The translations under genes were made by a program, and so were the position numbers. Below the pieces are notes generated by a model. It had not been told where the DNA came from, ran no database searches, and was given only the letters and a program-made list of their open reading frames with translations. 64,000 nucleotides of DNA, taken from JAAYYM01 sp964483155. GTDB lineage: Bacteria; Bacillota; Clostridia; Lachnospirales; Lachnospiraceae. Shown in pieces: positions 42,276 to 51,037 of the stretch; the stretch's first letter is position 1; every line of letters starts with the position of its first letter. The stretch covers positions 1 to 64,000 of the forward strand of contig CAZAAC010000009.1 of NCBI GenBank assembly GCA_964483155.1. The letters run 5' to 3'.

Positions 42276-44180
42276 ATGACGAAGAAAATAACCTTGGACA
42301 GCAAAATAAAGGAATTATATGAACATCCGGTTGGCCATGATCTCATCAAACGTATTCTTATGGCGTATCATAAAAAGGATATAATAATTACAAATCCAAT
42401 CGTGGGGAATATGAAATTAAAAATCTTTTCAAGTTACGCAAAAAAGAATTTAGGAGATTTTGATTCTTTGTTGACACTTATAAATAGTGAGAAGGATATT
42501 CCTGCGTCTGGAAAATGCGAGATGAAGGAGGACTGGTGGAAGGAAGCTATATTTTATCAAATCTATCCACGCAGCTTCATGGATAGCAACGGCGATGGGA
42601 TAGGAGATCTGCAGGGCATCCTATCGAAGCTTGATTATCTAATGGCACTAGGGGTTGACGTTATCTGGTTATCACCTATTTATGATTCTCCAAATGATGA
42701 TAATGGGTATGATATACGTGATTACTTTCAAATCATGAAGGAATTTGGGACAATGGAAGAATTTGATATTCTTCTAGCTGAGATTCATAAACGTAAAATG
42801 AAGCTGATTATGGATTTGGTTATAAATCATACGTCGGATGAACACAGATGGTTTCAAGAAGCACTTCATAATCAGGATTCAAAGTATAAGAATTATTACT
42901 ATTTCAAAAAAACACAGGATGGAAATGCACCCAATAATTGGATTTCATTTTTTGGCGGTTCTGCATGGAATTATTACGATGAAACAGATGAATATGCACT
43001 TCATTTATTTTCCAGAAAACAGATGGATCTGAATTGGGAATGTGAAGAGATGCGTGCAGAAATAATTGAAATGATACAATGGTGGTTGCAAAAGAATGTA
43101 GATGGATTTCGCATGGATGTCATAAATTACATATCAAAAGTAGAAGGACTTCCAGATGGTAATCATATGATTGGCGATATGATTGGGTTTAGAGGTATTG
43201 AACATTACTTTTATGGGCCTAAGTTGCATACTTATCTTAAGGAAATTAGAAAGAACGCATTTGAACCATATCATGCCTTTTCAGTTGGAGAGATGCCAGG
43301 TATCGGGATGGAGATGGGGAAGCTTTTAACCGGAGACGACAGAGGCGAACTTGATATGATGTTTTCTTTTGATCATTTGGAAGAACCGGGGCAGGAACGA
43401 TATGATTCGTATCTATATAATCTGAATTGCTGGAAGGAATATCTGATTGATTATATAGAGCATTTGGGGAATCACTGTCATATGGCGTTGTTTTATAATA
43501 ACCACGACAATCCACGTTTCTTATCAAAAGTCAATCCAGATCCCCAGTATCGGGAGGTGCTGGCTAAATTATTGGCGGTAATACAATTTACTAGCAAAGG
43601 GACACCTTTTGTTTATCAAGGAGACGAGATTGGCGCAATTAATAATAAATTTCAGTCAATGGATGAGATAGAGGATGTTGAAGCGAGGGGATTATACCGC
43701 ATATGGACTGAAAAGGAAGAGATGATAGAAGAGAAGGCGTTTGAGAAGATATTAGCAGGCACCAGAGATCATGCCAGAACACCGATGCAATGGGATGATA
43801 CTGATAATTCTGGATTTTCCGACGGAAAACCATGGATTGCAAGCGATGATGATTATAAAACGTGTAACATTAAATCGCAGATTGCAGATGTGAAATCGGT
43901 TCTTAATTTTTATAAGCAGATTATAGTATTACGTAAGCAGAGCAAAGCGTTTGTCTATGGGAAAACGGATTTTGTCAAAAAGAATCGCAAAGATTATTTC
44001 CTATATTTTAGGACTTATGGTGAAAACAGATATTTTATAGAGTGTAATTTGTCAGCCAGAGGTCATAAACGATTTTATGATACAAGCAAGTACGAATTAT
44101 TATTATCAAATTATGAAGACAAGGATATGAATTTGCGTGCCTATGAAGCGAACATTTATAAGGTGACAAAAAAGTACTAA
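42276..44180 (+). CDS. Alpha-glucosidase (GH13, oligo-1,6-glucosidase-like) with N-terminal extension
   Basis: A 634-residue cytoplasmic enzyme. ATG 42276 is chosen over GTG 42267 because AAGGGAG is eight bases before it. Residues about 88-634 are a GH13 subfamily 31-like barrel: WWKEAIFYQIYPRSFMDSNG start, nucleophile Asp281 (GFRMD), acid/base Glu339 (SVGEMPG), transition-state Asp411 (NNHDNPR). Before it lies an extra helical domain of about 85 residues (KIKELYEHPVGHDLIKRIL), not part of the catalytic fold. It would cleave alpha-1,6 or sucrose/isomaltose bonds released by the alpha-galactosidase route. Last gene of the operon. Confidence 0.88.
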   Translation: MTKKITLDSKIKELYEHPVGHDLIKRILMAYHKKDIIITNPIVGNMKLKIFSSYAKKNLGDFDSLLTLINSEKDIPASGKCEMKEDWWKEAIFYQIYPRSFMDSNGDGIGDLQGILSKLDYLMALGVDVIWLSPIYDSPNDDNGYDIRDYFQIMKEFGTMEEFDILLAEIHKRKMKLIMDLVINHTSDEHRWFQEALHNQDSKYKNYYYFKKTQDGNAPNNWISFFGGSAWNYYDETDEYALHLFSRKQMDLNWECEEMRAEIIEMIQWWLQKNVDGFRMDVINYISKVEGLPDGNHMIGDMIGFRGIEHYFYGPKLHTYLKEIRKNAFEPYHAFSVGEMPGIGMEMGKLLTGDDRGELDMMFSFDHLEEPGQERYDSYLYNLNCWKEYLIDYIEHLGNHCHMALFYNNHDNPRFLSKVNPDPQYREVLAKLLAVIQFTSKGTPFVYQGDEIGAINNKFQSMDEIEDVEARGLYRIWTEKEEMIEEKAFEKILAGTRDHARTPMQWDDTDNSGFSDGKPWIASDDDYKTCNIKSQIADVKSVLNFYKQIIVLRKQSKAFVYGKTDFVKKNRKDYFLYFRTYGENRYFIECNLSARGHKRFYDTSKYELLLSNYEDKDMNLRAYEANIYKVTKKY

Positions 44181-44191
44181 AATGATATAAT
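44163..44191 (+). promoter_or_regulatory. Promoter of the SPFH gene
   Basis: GTGACA (44163-44168), 17 bp, consensus TATAAT (44186-44191), overlapping the end of the GH13 gene. It gives the SPFH gene its own start. Confidence 0.65.
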
Positions 44192-44259
44192 TTGTATACG
44201 ATGCCAAAAGGCGCAGCAGATTAAGAAATAATATAGCATAATAGAGCGGAGGTAGTAAA

Positions 44260-45582
44260 ATGGGTTTGATTCAAGCAATTAAAGGAGCTGTAGGGGGACA
44301 ACTTGCCGATCAATGGCGCGAGTATTTTTATTGTGAATCTTTGGATGCAGATATTCTTGTGACCAAAGGGGAAAAACGTGTTGACGGAAAGAGAAGTTCT
44401 AATACAAAGGGTAGTGAAAATCTGATTAGTAACGGTTCTATCGTTGCAGTTGCAAATGGTCAATGTATGTTGATTGTTGAGCAAGGTAAGGTGGTAGAGT
44501 TTTCTGCTGAACCAGGTGAATTTGTATATGATACATCAACAGAACCAACATTGTTGTATGGCGGATTAGGAGAAGGTCTCAAAAAATCTTTCGAGACAAT
44601 CGGAAAACGTTTTACCTTTGGTGGTGATACGGCGAAGGATCAGCGAGTTTATTATATTAATACAAAAGAACTTCCGGGCAACAAATATGGTACACCAAAT
44701 CCAGTTCCATTTAGAGTTGTAGATAAGAATATTGGCCTAGATATCGATATTTCAATCAGATGTCATGGGGAGTATTCATATAAAATCACAAATCCGCTAC
44801 TTTTTTACACGAATGTAACGGGGAATGTGGATGATAGCTATAATAGAGAAGCAATTGATAGTCAGTTAAAGACGGAACTTATGACGGCCTTGCAGCCTGC
44901 ATTTTCTAAAATTTCAGATATGGGTATCAGATATAGTGCACTTCCAGGACATACAATGGAAATGGCAGATGCATTAAATGAAGTATTGTCAAAAAAATGG
45001 TCAGAACTGCGTGGTATTGAAATCGTATCCTTTGGTGTGAGCTCTGTAAAGGCTTCGGAAGAAGATGAGCAGATGATAAAGGAATTGCAGCGTAGTGCTG
45101 TTATGAAAGATCCTACTATGGCAGCGGCTCACTTGACGGCAGCACAGGCAGAGGCTATGATGAGTGCGGCTAAAAATGAGAGCACAGGTCCAATGATGGC
45201 TTTTGCAGGTCTGAACATGGCAAATATGGCAGGTGGGATGAATGCAAACAATCTTTATGCAATGGGCGCACAGCAGCAGGCACAGACTGCAGCAGCGGCA
45301 CCAGTTGCAGGAGGATGGACATGCGCCTGTGGAAAAACAGGCAATACTGGAAAGTTCTGTGCAGAGTGTGGGAAACCACAGCCTGATGAAAACGGTTGGA
45401 GCTGTACATGTGGTGCGATTAACAAGGGAAAATTCTGTTCGGAATGCGGGAAATTAAAACCGGCGGGAGCACCAGTATACAAATGTGATAAATGCGGATG
45501 GGAACCAAAAGATAAGTCAATTCCACCTAAGTTTTGCCCAGAGTGTGGAGATGTTTTTGATGACAGTGATATGCAAAAATAG
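44260..45582 (+). CDS. SPFH-domain protein with C-terminal zinc ribbons (YdjI-like)
   Basis: A 440-residue protein of the YdjI/virion-core-like branch of SPFH proteins. The SPFH part (about 25-280) includes RVVDKNIGLDIDISIRCHGEY and a typical helical coil with VSSVKASEEDEQ. An Ala/Met/Gln-rich linker (285-350) leads to three short zinc-ribbon units with CxCGKT...CAECG, CTCGAI...CSECG and CDKCGWE...CPECG. Members bind or scaffold membranes; B. subtilis YdjI is tied to phage-shock-type membrane recruitment. No transmembrane helix is obvious. RBS GGAGGT, own promoter and terminator, so it is a single-gene unit. Confidence 0.85.
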   Translation: MGLIQAIKGAVGGQLADQWREYFYCESLDADILVTKGEKRVDGKRSSNTKGSENLISNGSIVAVANGQCMLIVEQGKVVEFSAEPGEFVYDTSTEPTLLYGGLGEGLKKSFETIGKRFTFGGDTAKDQRVYYINTKELPGNKYGTPNPVPFRVVDKNIGLDIDISIRCHGEYSYKITNPLLFYTNVTGNVDDSYNREAIDSQLKTELMTALQPAFSKISDMGIRYSALPGHTMEMADALNEVLSKKWSELRGIEIVSFGVSSVKASEEDEQMIKELQRSAVMKDPTMAAAHLTAAQAEAMMSAAKNESTGPMMAFAGLNMANMAGGMNANNLYAMGAQQQAQTAAAAPVAGGWTCACGKTGNTGKFCAECGKPQPDENGWSCTCGAINKGKFCSECGKLKPAGAPVYKCDKCGWEPKDKSIPPKFCPECGDVFDDSDMQK

Positions 45583-45596
45583 GACGGAATAAATAG

Positions 45597-45635
45597 AAGA
45601 GGTCTCTGTGATTGTAAATGCAGAGACCTCTTTTT
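45597..45635 (+). terminator. Terminator after the SPFH gene
   Basis: A 12-bp stem AAGAGGTCTCTG (45597-45608) with CAGAGACCTCTT (45621-45632) followed by TTT. A run of T follows; it also points toward the convergent chemoreceptor gene and may act for both. Confidence 0.85.
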
Positions 45636-45641
45636 GGTTTT

Positions 45642-47564
45642 TTATGATTGATTTGTGTATATCATCATGTTAGCAGGATTAACTTCATAAGTACCTGTAT
45701 CAATTACCTTTGGAATTGTTTTGCCTTCAAATACATCTTGCATTCTTTCCAGTGTAAGTGCTCCCCATGTTTCCGGCCTCTGCGCAATGGCAGCACTGAC
45801 GCATCCAGCTTTCATATAATCAGCGATTGTATCTGTAAAATCAACAGTAACTAGCTTGACACTTGGGCGATGCTTTTTGATATATCTGGCGCAGGCAATT
45901 CCCCAACCAACATTAGTAGCATATAAAACATCAATACCAGGATGTGCTTTTAACACATCAGAAATACATTTTTCAGCTTCAGCTTCAGTTGGTTCTCCAG
46001 GACCGTAAAACTCATAAGTTTTAATGTTTGAGCCCTTCATGGTTTCGTATGCACCATTTGTTCTGTCTTCAATAGTCTCGATGATGCCCTCACTCCATCT
46101 GACAACGGCTATTTCGCCGGAGTCTGCGAGGAGCTGCCGGATTACATTACCAGAATGCCTGCCACAGTTGAAACTATTGGTTCCAATCAGAGATTCATAT
46201 TTAACGCCCTCTAATATGGATAATATAAATATAACCTTAATCCCTTTATCTGCAATTTGACGCATGACATTAGTGATACGTGAATCTGAAATTGGAGAAA
46301 TACATATGCCATCATAGTCACCATCACGGACTGTCTCGAGAAAGCTGAGCATTTCTTGAGTGCCTGCCTCTCCTCGGCTTTTTGGAGCAAATACAGTAAC
46401 ATCAAAATCAAGAATTTTGGAGGTACGATATGACTCTTTTGTTGCTGGAGACCAAAAAGGGTCATCCAAATCCCATACCATGGCAACTTTCTTCTTTTTG
46501 ATCTCTAAATCAAGTGTTTTTATTTTATTTGATTTTTTATCCATTTCAGCAACTTGATGGTGAAGTCTATTAGCCATCTTGGTCATAAGTTCCGTTGTAC
46601 TTGCTTGATTAATAGCGAGAGTAGCAACATTTTCAGCTGTAGCAGAAGATTGTTCGATAATAGCAGCAATAGAATTTATTGCCTCCATTAAAGTATCCTT
46701 ATCAGAGGAAATTGTTGCAAAATCATCAGAAAAAGCTTGCTGTGTTGTTATGAAATTTTCGACACTTCCATTAATTTTTTCAAATGCCGATACAACTTCA
46801 TCAACAGCTTGCTTTTGTGAATCAAATGCTTTAGAAGAATTATCTGCTATTGTTTTTAGCTCTAATAGGGATGAGGCAATATCCTTGATAGAATTATTAA
46901 TATTTTCGCTTGCGCGATGACTTTCTTCAGAAAGTTTACGTACTTCATCTGCAACATATGCAAAACCTTTTCCTGCTTCGCCTGCTCTTGCGGCTTCAAT
47001 AGAAGCATTAAGTGACAATAAGTTTGTTTGTTTTGCAATGTCATAAAGTACAGTTGTTATTTCAACAATTTTTTCATTCTTTCCGAGTAGTTCGTAGATT
47101 TCTGAAGTTATTTTTACAATAACATTTTTAAGTGACTCTTGATTTTCTGAAAGATTAAATACTGTTTGCTGACCTGTTTCGCTTTGCTGTCCCATTTCAT
47201 AAGCTTGCTTAATGATGGAACGTGATTTTTCATCCATAGAAGCAATTCTAGTAACAAGTGTATCTGCTACGTCGATACATTTGTTGACATCTTGGGACTG
47301 TTTCACGGAACCATCTGCAATATACTTAATAGCATTAGTTACATTAGAAGAGGATTCTGTCATACCATCAATAATGCCTTCTAACTGTTCTGAGACTGAC
47401 TGGATGCCATATATTCCAGTCTTTAATTCAGTAAAGTAATCATGATAATCAATATAAATGTCGTCATCCTTGCCAGCTACGGCGGGCTCGCGAAAGTCCC
47501 ACTGCTTCATGCTGTCGAGAGCGGTTTGCTGACCACTCTTGTTGTGGTTTCTGAACAAATGCAT
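45642..47564 (-). CDS. Soluble chemoreceptor with C-terminal sugar-binding-protein domain
   Basis: A 640-residue protein with no membrane segment; ATG 47564 is chosen because AGGGAGG precedes it. Residues about 50-345 form the MCP helical signalling domain, with the conserved tip QTNLLSLNASIEAARAGE near 179-196. From about 357 to the end is a type 1 periplasmic-binding domain (KKVAMVWDLDDPFWSPATKE, GICISPISDSRI, VLYATNVGWGIACARY, KLVTVDFTDTIADYMKAG), normally seen outside the cell. Here both parts are in the cytoplasm, with sensor after signaller, the reverse of usual receptors. It should report an internal sugar or sugar phosphate to the chemotaxis kinase. Confidence 0.88.
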   Translation of the reverse strand: MHLFRNHNKSGQQTALDSMKQWDFREPAVAGKDDDIYIDYHDYFTELKTGIYGIQSVSEQLEGIIDGMTESSSNVTNAIKYIADGSVKQSQDVNKCIDVADTLVTRIASMDEKSRSIIKQAYEMGQQSETGQQTVFNLSENQESLKNVIVKITSEIYELLGKNEKIVEITTVLYDIAKQTNLLSLNASIEAARAGEAGKGFAYVADEVRKLSEESHRASENINNSIKDIASSLLELKTIADNSSKAFDSQKQAVDEVVSAFEKINGSVENFITTQQAFSDDFATISSDKDTLMEAINSIAAIIEQSSATAENVATLAINQASTTELMTKMANRLHHQVAEMDKKSNKIKTLDLEIKKKKVAMVWDLDDPFWSPATKESYRTSKILDFDVTVFAPKSRGEAGTQEMLSFLETVRDGDYDGICISPISDSRITNVMRQIADKGIKVIFILSILEGVKYESLIGTNSFNCGRHSGNVIRQLLADSGEIAVVRWSEGIIETIEDRTNGAYETMKGSNIKTYEFYGPGEPTEAEAEKCISDVLKAHPGIDVLYATNVGWGIACARYIKKHRPSVKLVTVDFTDTIADYMKAGCVSAAIAQRPETWGALTLERMQDVFEGKTIPKVIDTGTYEVNPANMMIYTNQS

Positions 47565-47614
47565 ATAATACCTCCCTGATACAGAATTCTTTTTGTGAGT
47601 ATTCCCTAAAATAT

Positions 47615-47643
47615 AGTTTAGCACAGGGTGGTAGCAGTGTAAA
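47615..47643 (-). promoter_or_regulatory. Promoter of the soluble chemoreceptor
   Basis: On the reverse strand TTTACA (47638-47643), 17 bp, TAAACT (47615-47620), about 50 bases before the chosen start. Confidence 0.6.
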
Positions 47644-47704
47644 CTGTGTCATTTAAAAAAGAAAGACTTATTCTTTAAGCAAATGCCAGATTGTGTAAAA
47701 GTAC

Positions 47705-47734
47705 TTGTGTCAATCATTATTTATCAAGTATAAT
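47705..47734 (+). promoter_or_regulatory. Promoter of the PsiE-like gene
   Basis: TTGTGT (47705-47710), 18 bp, TATAAT (47729-47734), about 50 bases before the coding region. Confidence 0.65.
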
Positions 47735-47783
47735 AAACATATAATTATTTTCCCAACAATGACTTTGTAAAAGGAGAGAAAAT

Positions 47784-48395
47784 ATGAAAAAAAGATTTGA
47801 AGAGAGTCTACTACAGGTTGCGAATTACTTGGAAATTTTCATTTCGATTTTAATGATTATTATGCTGACTATTTTATCTGTGAAATTTCTGATGACTGTT
47901 TTGAATCCAGATAGTTACCAAATAGGGCAAGACAATCTGACTAATTTTTTGACTGCAGCACTAAATCTGGCAGTGGGTGTTGAGTTTGTAAAGATGCTCT
48001 GTAAACATACACCTGAAACAATTATTGAAGTACTTTTGTTTGCTACGGCACGCCAGATGATAGTATTACATCTATCTGCCATAGATACTTTTATAGGTGT
48101 GGTTTCGATTGCTGGTTTGTTTGCGACCAGAAAGTATTTGTTTTGTGCTTTTGATGAAACCTCCACAGCTATATTTCGTGCTACGCAGAAAATAAGAACG
48201 GTTAATTGGTTATTTAAAATTAGTATTCCACATGAAGTCGGAGAGACACTGGGTGAGGTTGTGGTTAATAAGTTAAAAGAGGAAGAAAAGGAAGTGGCAA
48301 CCGGAGCGTGTGTATATTTTAACGATTTTGCCCTCAGGATAGCGAAGATGAATCAAAATGTGATAACGCGTATCGAAGTGATAAAGTCTATTTAA
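47784..48395 (+). CDS. Four-helix membrane protein, PsiE-like
   Basis: A 203-residue protein. About four hydrophobic segments occupy residues 12-140 (LEIFISILMIIMLTILSVKF is the first), followed by a soluble C-terminal part of about 60 residues (KISIPHEVGETLGEVVVNKL). The membrane part resembles phosphate-starvation-inducible PsiE proteins, whose role is unknown. The tail resembles a small ligand-binding or transporter-associated fold. RBS AAAGGAGAG. A long bidirectional hairpin follows. Confidence 0.5.
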   Translation: MKKRFEESLLQVANYLEIFISILMIIMLTILSVKFLMTVLNPDSYQIGQDNLTNFLTAALNLAVGVEFVKMLCKHTPETIIEVLLFATARQMIVLHLSAIDTFIGVVSIAGLFATRKYLFCAFDETSTAIFRATQKIRTVNWLFKISIPHEVGETLGEVVVNKLKEEEKEVATGACVYFNDFALRIAKMNQNVITRIEVIKSI

Positions 48396-48396
48396 A

Positions 48397-48440
48397 AAAA
48401 TCCCCTGAATGTTCAAATGAATGAACGCTCAGGGGATTTT
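48397..48440 (+). terminator. Bidirectional terminator between the PsiE-like and OFA genes
   Basis: AAAATCCCCTGA (48397-48408) pairs with TCAGGGGATTTT (48429-48440), and the inner TGTTCA/TGAAC bases extend the stem to about 20 pairs with one mismatch. A and T runs on both sides make it work in both directions for the convergent genes. Confidence 0.88.
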
Positions 48441-48454
48441 GTGATGAAGCCTAA

Positions 48455-49780
48455 TTAATTGTCTGCGGATATTTTCTTTTTTCCTACCAAAGTAATGCAA
48501 GCAATTGCTGCAATTAGATATAGCGCGATCGTTACATAGAGAACAGCCTGATAACCACTGGGGTTAACCTTAATGATTTCTTCTGTTCCATCAGAAAGTA
48601 TATGTACTAAGTCAACTTCCGTACCAAACTTCTTAACAATCCATGTAGCTAATTGATTACCGGATAATCCAGCTACTGCCCAGGCGGAAAGTGTGATACC
48701 GTGAATAGCACTGATATTCTGCATGCCATAATGATCAGCCAGTAGTGTGGGAACATTGCTGAAACCACCGCCGTAGCCTGCATTTACAGCAAATAATAAG
48801 ATTAATACAAGAACCATGACAAATGAGCTGGCCCCCATGTTTGTAATTCCCTGTGTTAGAATGACAAGACCAGTTGCCGCAATAGACATAATAAAGATAA
48901 TCTTATAAATTGAATTTCTGTCTTTAAAGGTATCAGCCCAAGATGAAAAGCCAAGGCGTCCGGCAGCATTGAAGACAGCTGTAACAGAGGATAGAATTCC
49001 AACGATTCCTACCAAACCAAGACATTTAATAATCATTTTCTCTTGAGAGATGATAGCGAGTCCACAAGTAATATTAATATAGAACATTAACCAGATACCA
49101 ATAAAAGTGATTGGTTTTGACTTAATTACCGCAAAGGCGCTGATACTATTTTTGGTACGAACAGGTTCTGCCCAGTCTGCCGGCTTAGCCAATAAAAAGT
49201 GACCTAGCATCATCATGATGAAGTATACAATTGCCAAAATGAAAAACATTTTGTAGATTCCGCCTTCACCGAGCGTATCAAGCAAGGATTGCATGATGGG
49301 ACTTGCAATAGCCTTTGCTGCACCAAACCCCGCAACAGCAAGACCGGTTGCAAGACCTTTTCGATCTTTAAACCAAAGCATTAGTGTTTTTACAGGTGAA
49401 AGGTAACCAGTTCCAAGACCTATTCCCATGATAAAGCCATAAAATACATAAATACCAATTAGTGAAACAATATTACCTTTATTTGTACCGCCGTACCAAA
49501 TAAAAAAACCAGTTCCAGCCATGCCGATAGCAAAGCAGATGGCGGCAATCAGAGAAGATTTATGAATATCCTTCTCTACTATATTTCCCAAGAAGGCGGC
49601 TGACATACCAAGGAAAAAGATTGCAAAACTAAACCCCCACTCAGTAGCTCCCTTTGAAAAACCAATATAGTCGGCAATTTCTTGACTGAAAATTGACCAA
49701 CAGTAAACAGTACCGATACTACAATGGATTAGAAGAGCCGGAATGGCTGCTCTAGTCCATTTGTTGCTGAATTTACCCAT
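48455..49780 (-). CDS. OFA-family major facilitator (oxalate/formate antiporter-like)
   Basis: A 441-residue, 12-helix MFS transporter. ATG 49780 is chosen because AAAGGAAG is about nine bases before it and the upstream extension (to 49897) has no homology to a first helix. Family features include RAAIPALLIHCSIGTVYCWS, IGLGTGYLSPVKTLMLWF after helix IV and GAAKAIASPIMQSL. OFA members exchange oxalate/formate or take up monocarboxylates. The substrate here cannot be fixed by sequence. Its promoter has a palindrome just after the -10. Confidence 0.88.
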   Translation of the reverse strand: MGKFSNKWTRAAIPALLIHCSIGTVYCWSIFSQEIADYIGFSKGATEWGFSFAIFFLGMSAAFLGNIVEKDIHKSSLIAAICFAIGMAGTGFFIWYGGTNKGNIVSLIGIYVFYGFIMGIGLGTGYLSPVKTLMLWFKDRKGLATGLAVAGFGAAKAIASPIMQSLLDTLGEGGIYKMFFILAIVYFIMMMLGHFLLAKPADWAEPVRTKNSISAFAVIKSKPITFIGIWLMFYINITCGLAIISQEKMIIKCLGLVGIVGILSSVTAVFNAAGRLGFSSWADTFKDRNSIYKIIFIMSIAATGLVILTQGITNMGASSFVMVLVLILLFAVNAGYGGGFSNVPTLLADHYGMQNISAIHGITLSAWAVAGLSGNQLATWIVKKFGTEVDLVHILSDGTEEIIKVNPSGYQAVLYVTIALYLIAAIACITLVGKKKISADN

Positions 49781-49816
49781 TTGATAATACTTCCTTTCTA
49801 TTTGCAAATTGCGAAT

Positions 49817-49872
49817 CGTTCTATATGAACGAAAACCTTTATTATTATAGCAAAGCGGGAAGAAAATAACAA
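49817..49872 (-). promoter_or_regulatory. Promoter and possible operator of the OFA transporter
   Basis: On the reverse strand TTGTTA (49867-49872), 17 bp, extended TGC-TATAAT (-10 at 49844-49849). Downstream of it lies CGTTC-TATAT-GAACG (49817-49831), an inverted repeat that could bind a repressor. Confidence 0.6.
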
Positions 49873-49938
49873 TAAAAATTATTTTTGGTAAGGGCACAAA
49901 TATTTAGTTAAATTTCAATGGAATATTAAAAATGATTC

Positions 49939-49947
49939 TGCTATAAT
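49939..49947 (+). promoter_or_regulatory. Extended -10 promoter of the cysteine synthase homologue
   Basis: TGC-TATAAT (49939-49947) with no clear -35 box. It leaves a leader of about 90 bases in which I see no riboswitch or T-box. Confidence 0.55.
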
Positions 49948-50042
49948 ATAGTCCAAGTGTGCATAGATAAATCTTTGGTAAATGAAGATAAGTGATGAAA
50001 TGATTTGTGCAGATAAATGATTTTGTGTAGAGGAGCAGTAAA

Positions 50043-50969
50043 GTGGTATATAATAACATATTGGAAGCAATCGGACATACGCCAATTATTAAGCTTAGTA
50101 ATAAAATGGTAGACACACAATCGGCAGTAGTGCTTGTGAAATATGAAGGATTAAATGTAGGAGGATCTATTAAGACGCGTACGGCATATAATATGCTACA
50201 TAAGGCCGAAAAAGAAGGGCTTATTAATGAGAATACGATTATTGTAGAGCCAACAAGCGGAAATCAGGGAATTGGGTTGGCATTGGTTGGTGCAGTAAAA
50301 GGTTATCAAGTAAAAATAGTAATGCCGGATTCAGTTAGTGTGGAGAGAACTAAGCTGATTGAAGCATATGGTGCTGAGGTCATCATGGTGCATGATGGTG
50401 GAGATATCGGTGCATGCATTGAAGAATGTTTAGAAACAGCATTGCAAATGGAACGCGATAATCCCAATGTATTTGTTCCACAACAGTTTACAAATGAAAA
50501 TAATCCTAAAGTTCATAAATATCATACAGCAGTTGAGATACTGGAACAGGTAGAAGGCCCGATAGATGGATTTTGTTCTGGCGTTGGTACAGGGGGAACC
50601 ATATCTGGAATAGGAGAAGTTTTAAAAAGTCAGAATCCAGATATTAAAATATGGGCAGTTGAACCTGAAAATGCTGCAATATTGTCAGGGGGAAGTATCG
50701 GTACACATTTGCAGATGGGCATTGGCGATGGTTTGATCCCGCAAAATCTGAACACAAAGATATATGATAATATTTGCATCGTGACAGATGAAGAGGCACT
50801 ATATACATCTAAAAAGCTAATGAGAGTCGAGGGGCTTATGTGCGGTATTTCAAGTGGTTCAAATGTTGCAGCAGCAATTAAGATGGCAAAAATGCTTGGA
50901 AAAGGGAAGACAGTCGTAACGATATTACCAGATACGGGAGAGAGATACTTTAGTACCGAACTTTTTTAA
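50043..50969 (+). CDS. Cysteine synthase-family PLP enzyme
   Basis: A 308-residue beta-family PLP enzyme. The PLP lysine is Lys44 in GGSIKTR, where classic CysK/CysM has SxKDR; EPTSGNQGIGLALVG is the substrate loop (TSGNTG in CysK), GVGTGGTISGIGE the phosphate loop. GISSGSN near the C-terminus binds the pyridine ring. It probably makes cysteine from O-acetylserine and sulfide, but the altered KTR and GNQG motifs leave room for another beta-replacement. GTG start with GAGGAG before it. serS follows 68 bases on. Confidence 0.82.
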   Translation: MVYNNILEAIGHTPIIKLSNKMVDTQSAVVLVKYEGLNVGGSIKTRTAYNMLHKAEKEGLINENTIIVEPTSGNQGIGLALVGAVKGYQVKIVMPDSVSVERTKLIEAYGAEVIMVHDGGDIGACIEECLETALQMERDNPNVFVPQQFTNENNPKVHKYHTAVEILEQVEGPIDGFCSGVGTGGTISGIGEVLKSQNPDIKIWAVEPENAAILSGGSIGTHLQMGIGDGLIPQNLNTKIYDNICIVTDEEALYTSKKLMRVEGLMCGISSGSNVAAAIKMAKMLGKGKTVVTILPDTGERYFSTELF

Positions 50970-51037
50970 TCTGATAAGGAAAATTAGAGTGAAATATTAC
51001 AAACATATGCAGAAATGGAATGGAGTGGAGGAATAGT

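Noticed and set aside
50970..51037. T-box leader before serS
   Set aside because: The gap is only 68 bases, too short, with no antiterminator or T-box sequence.
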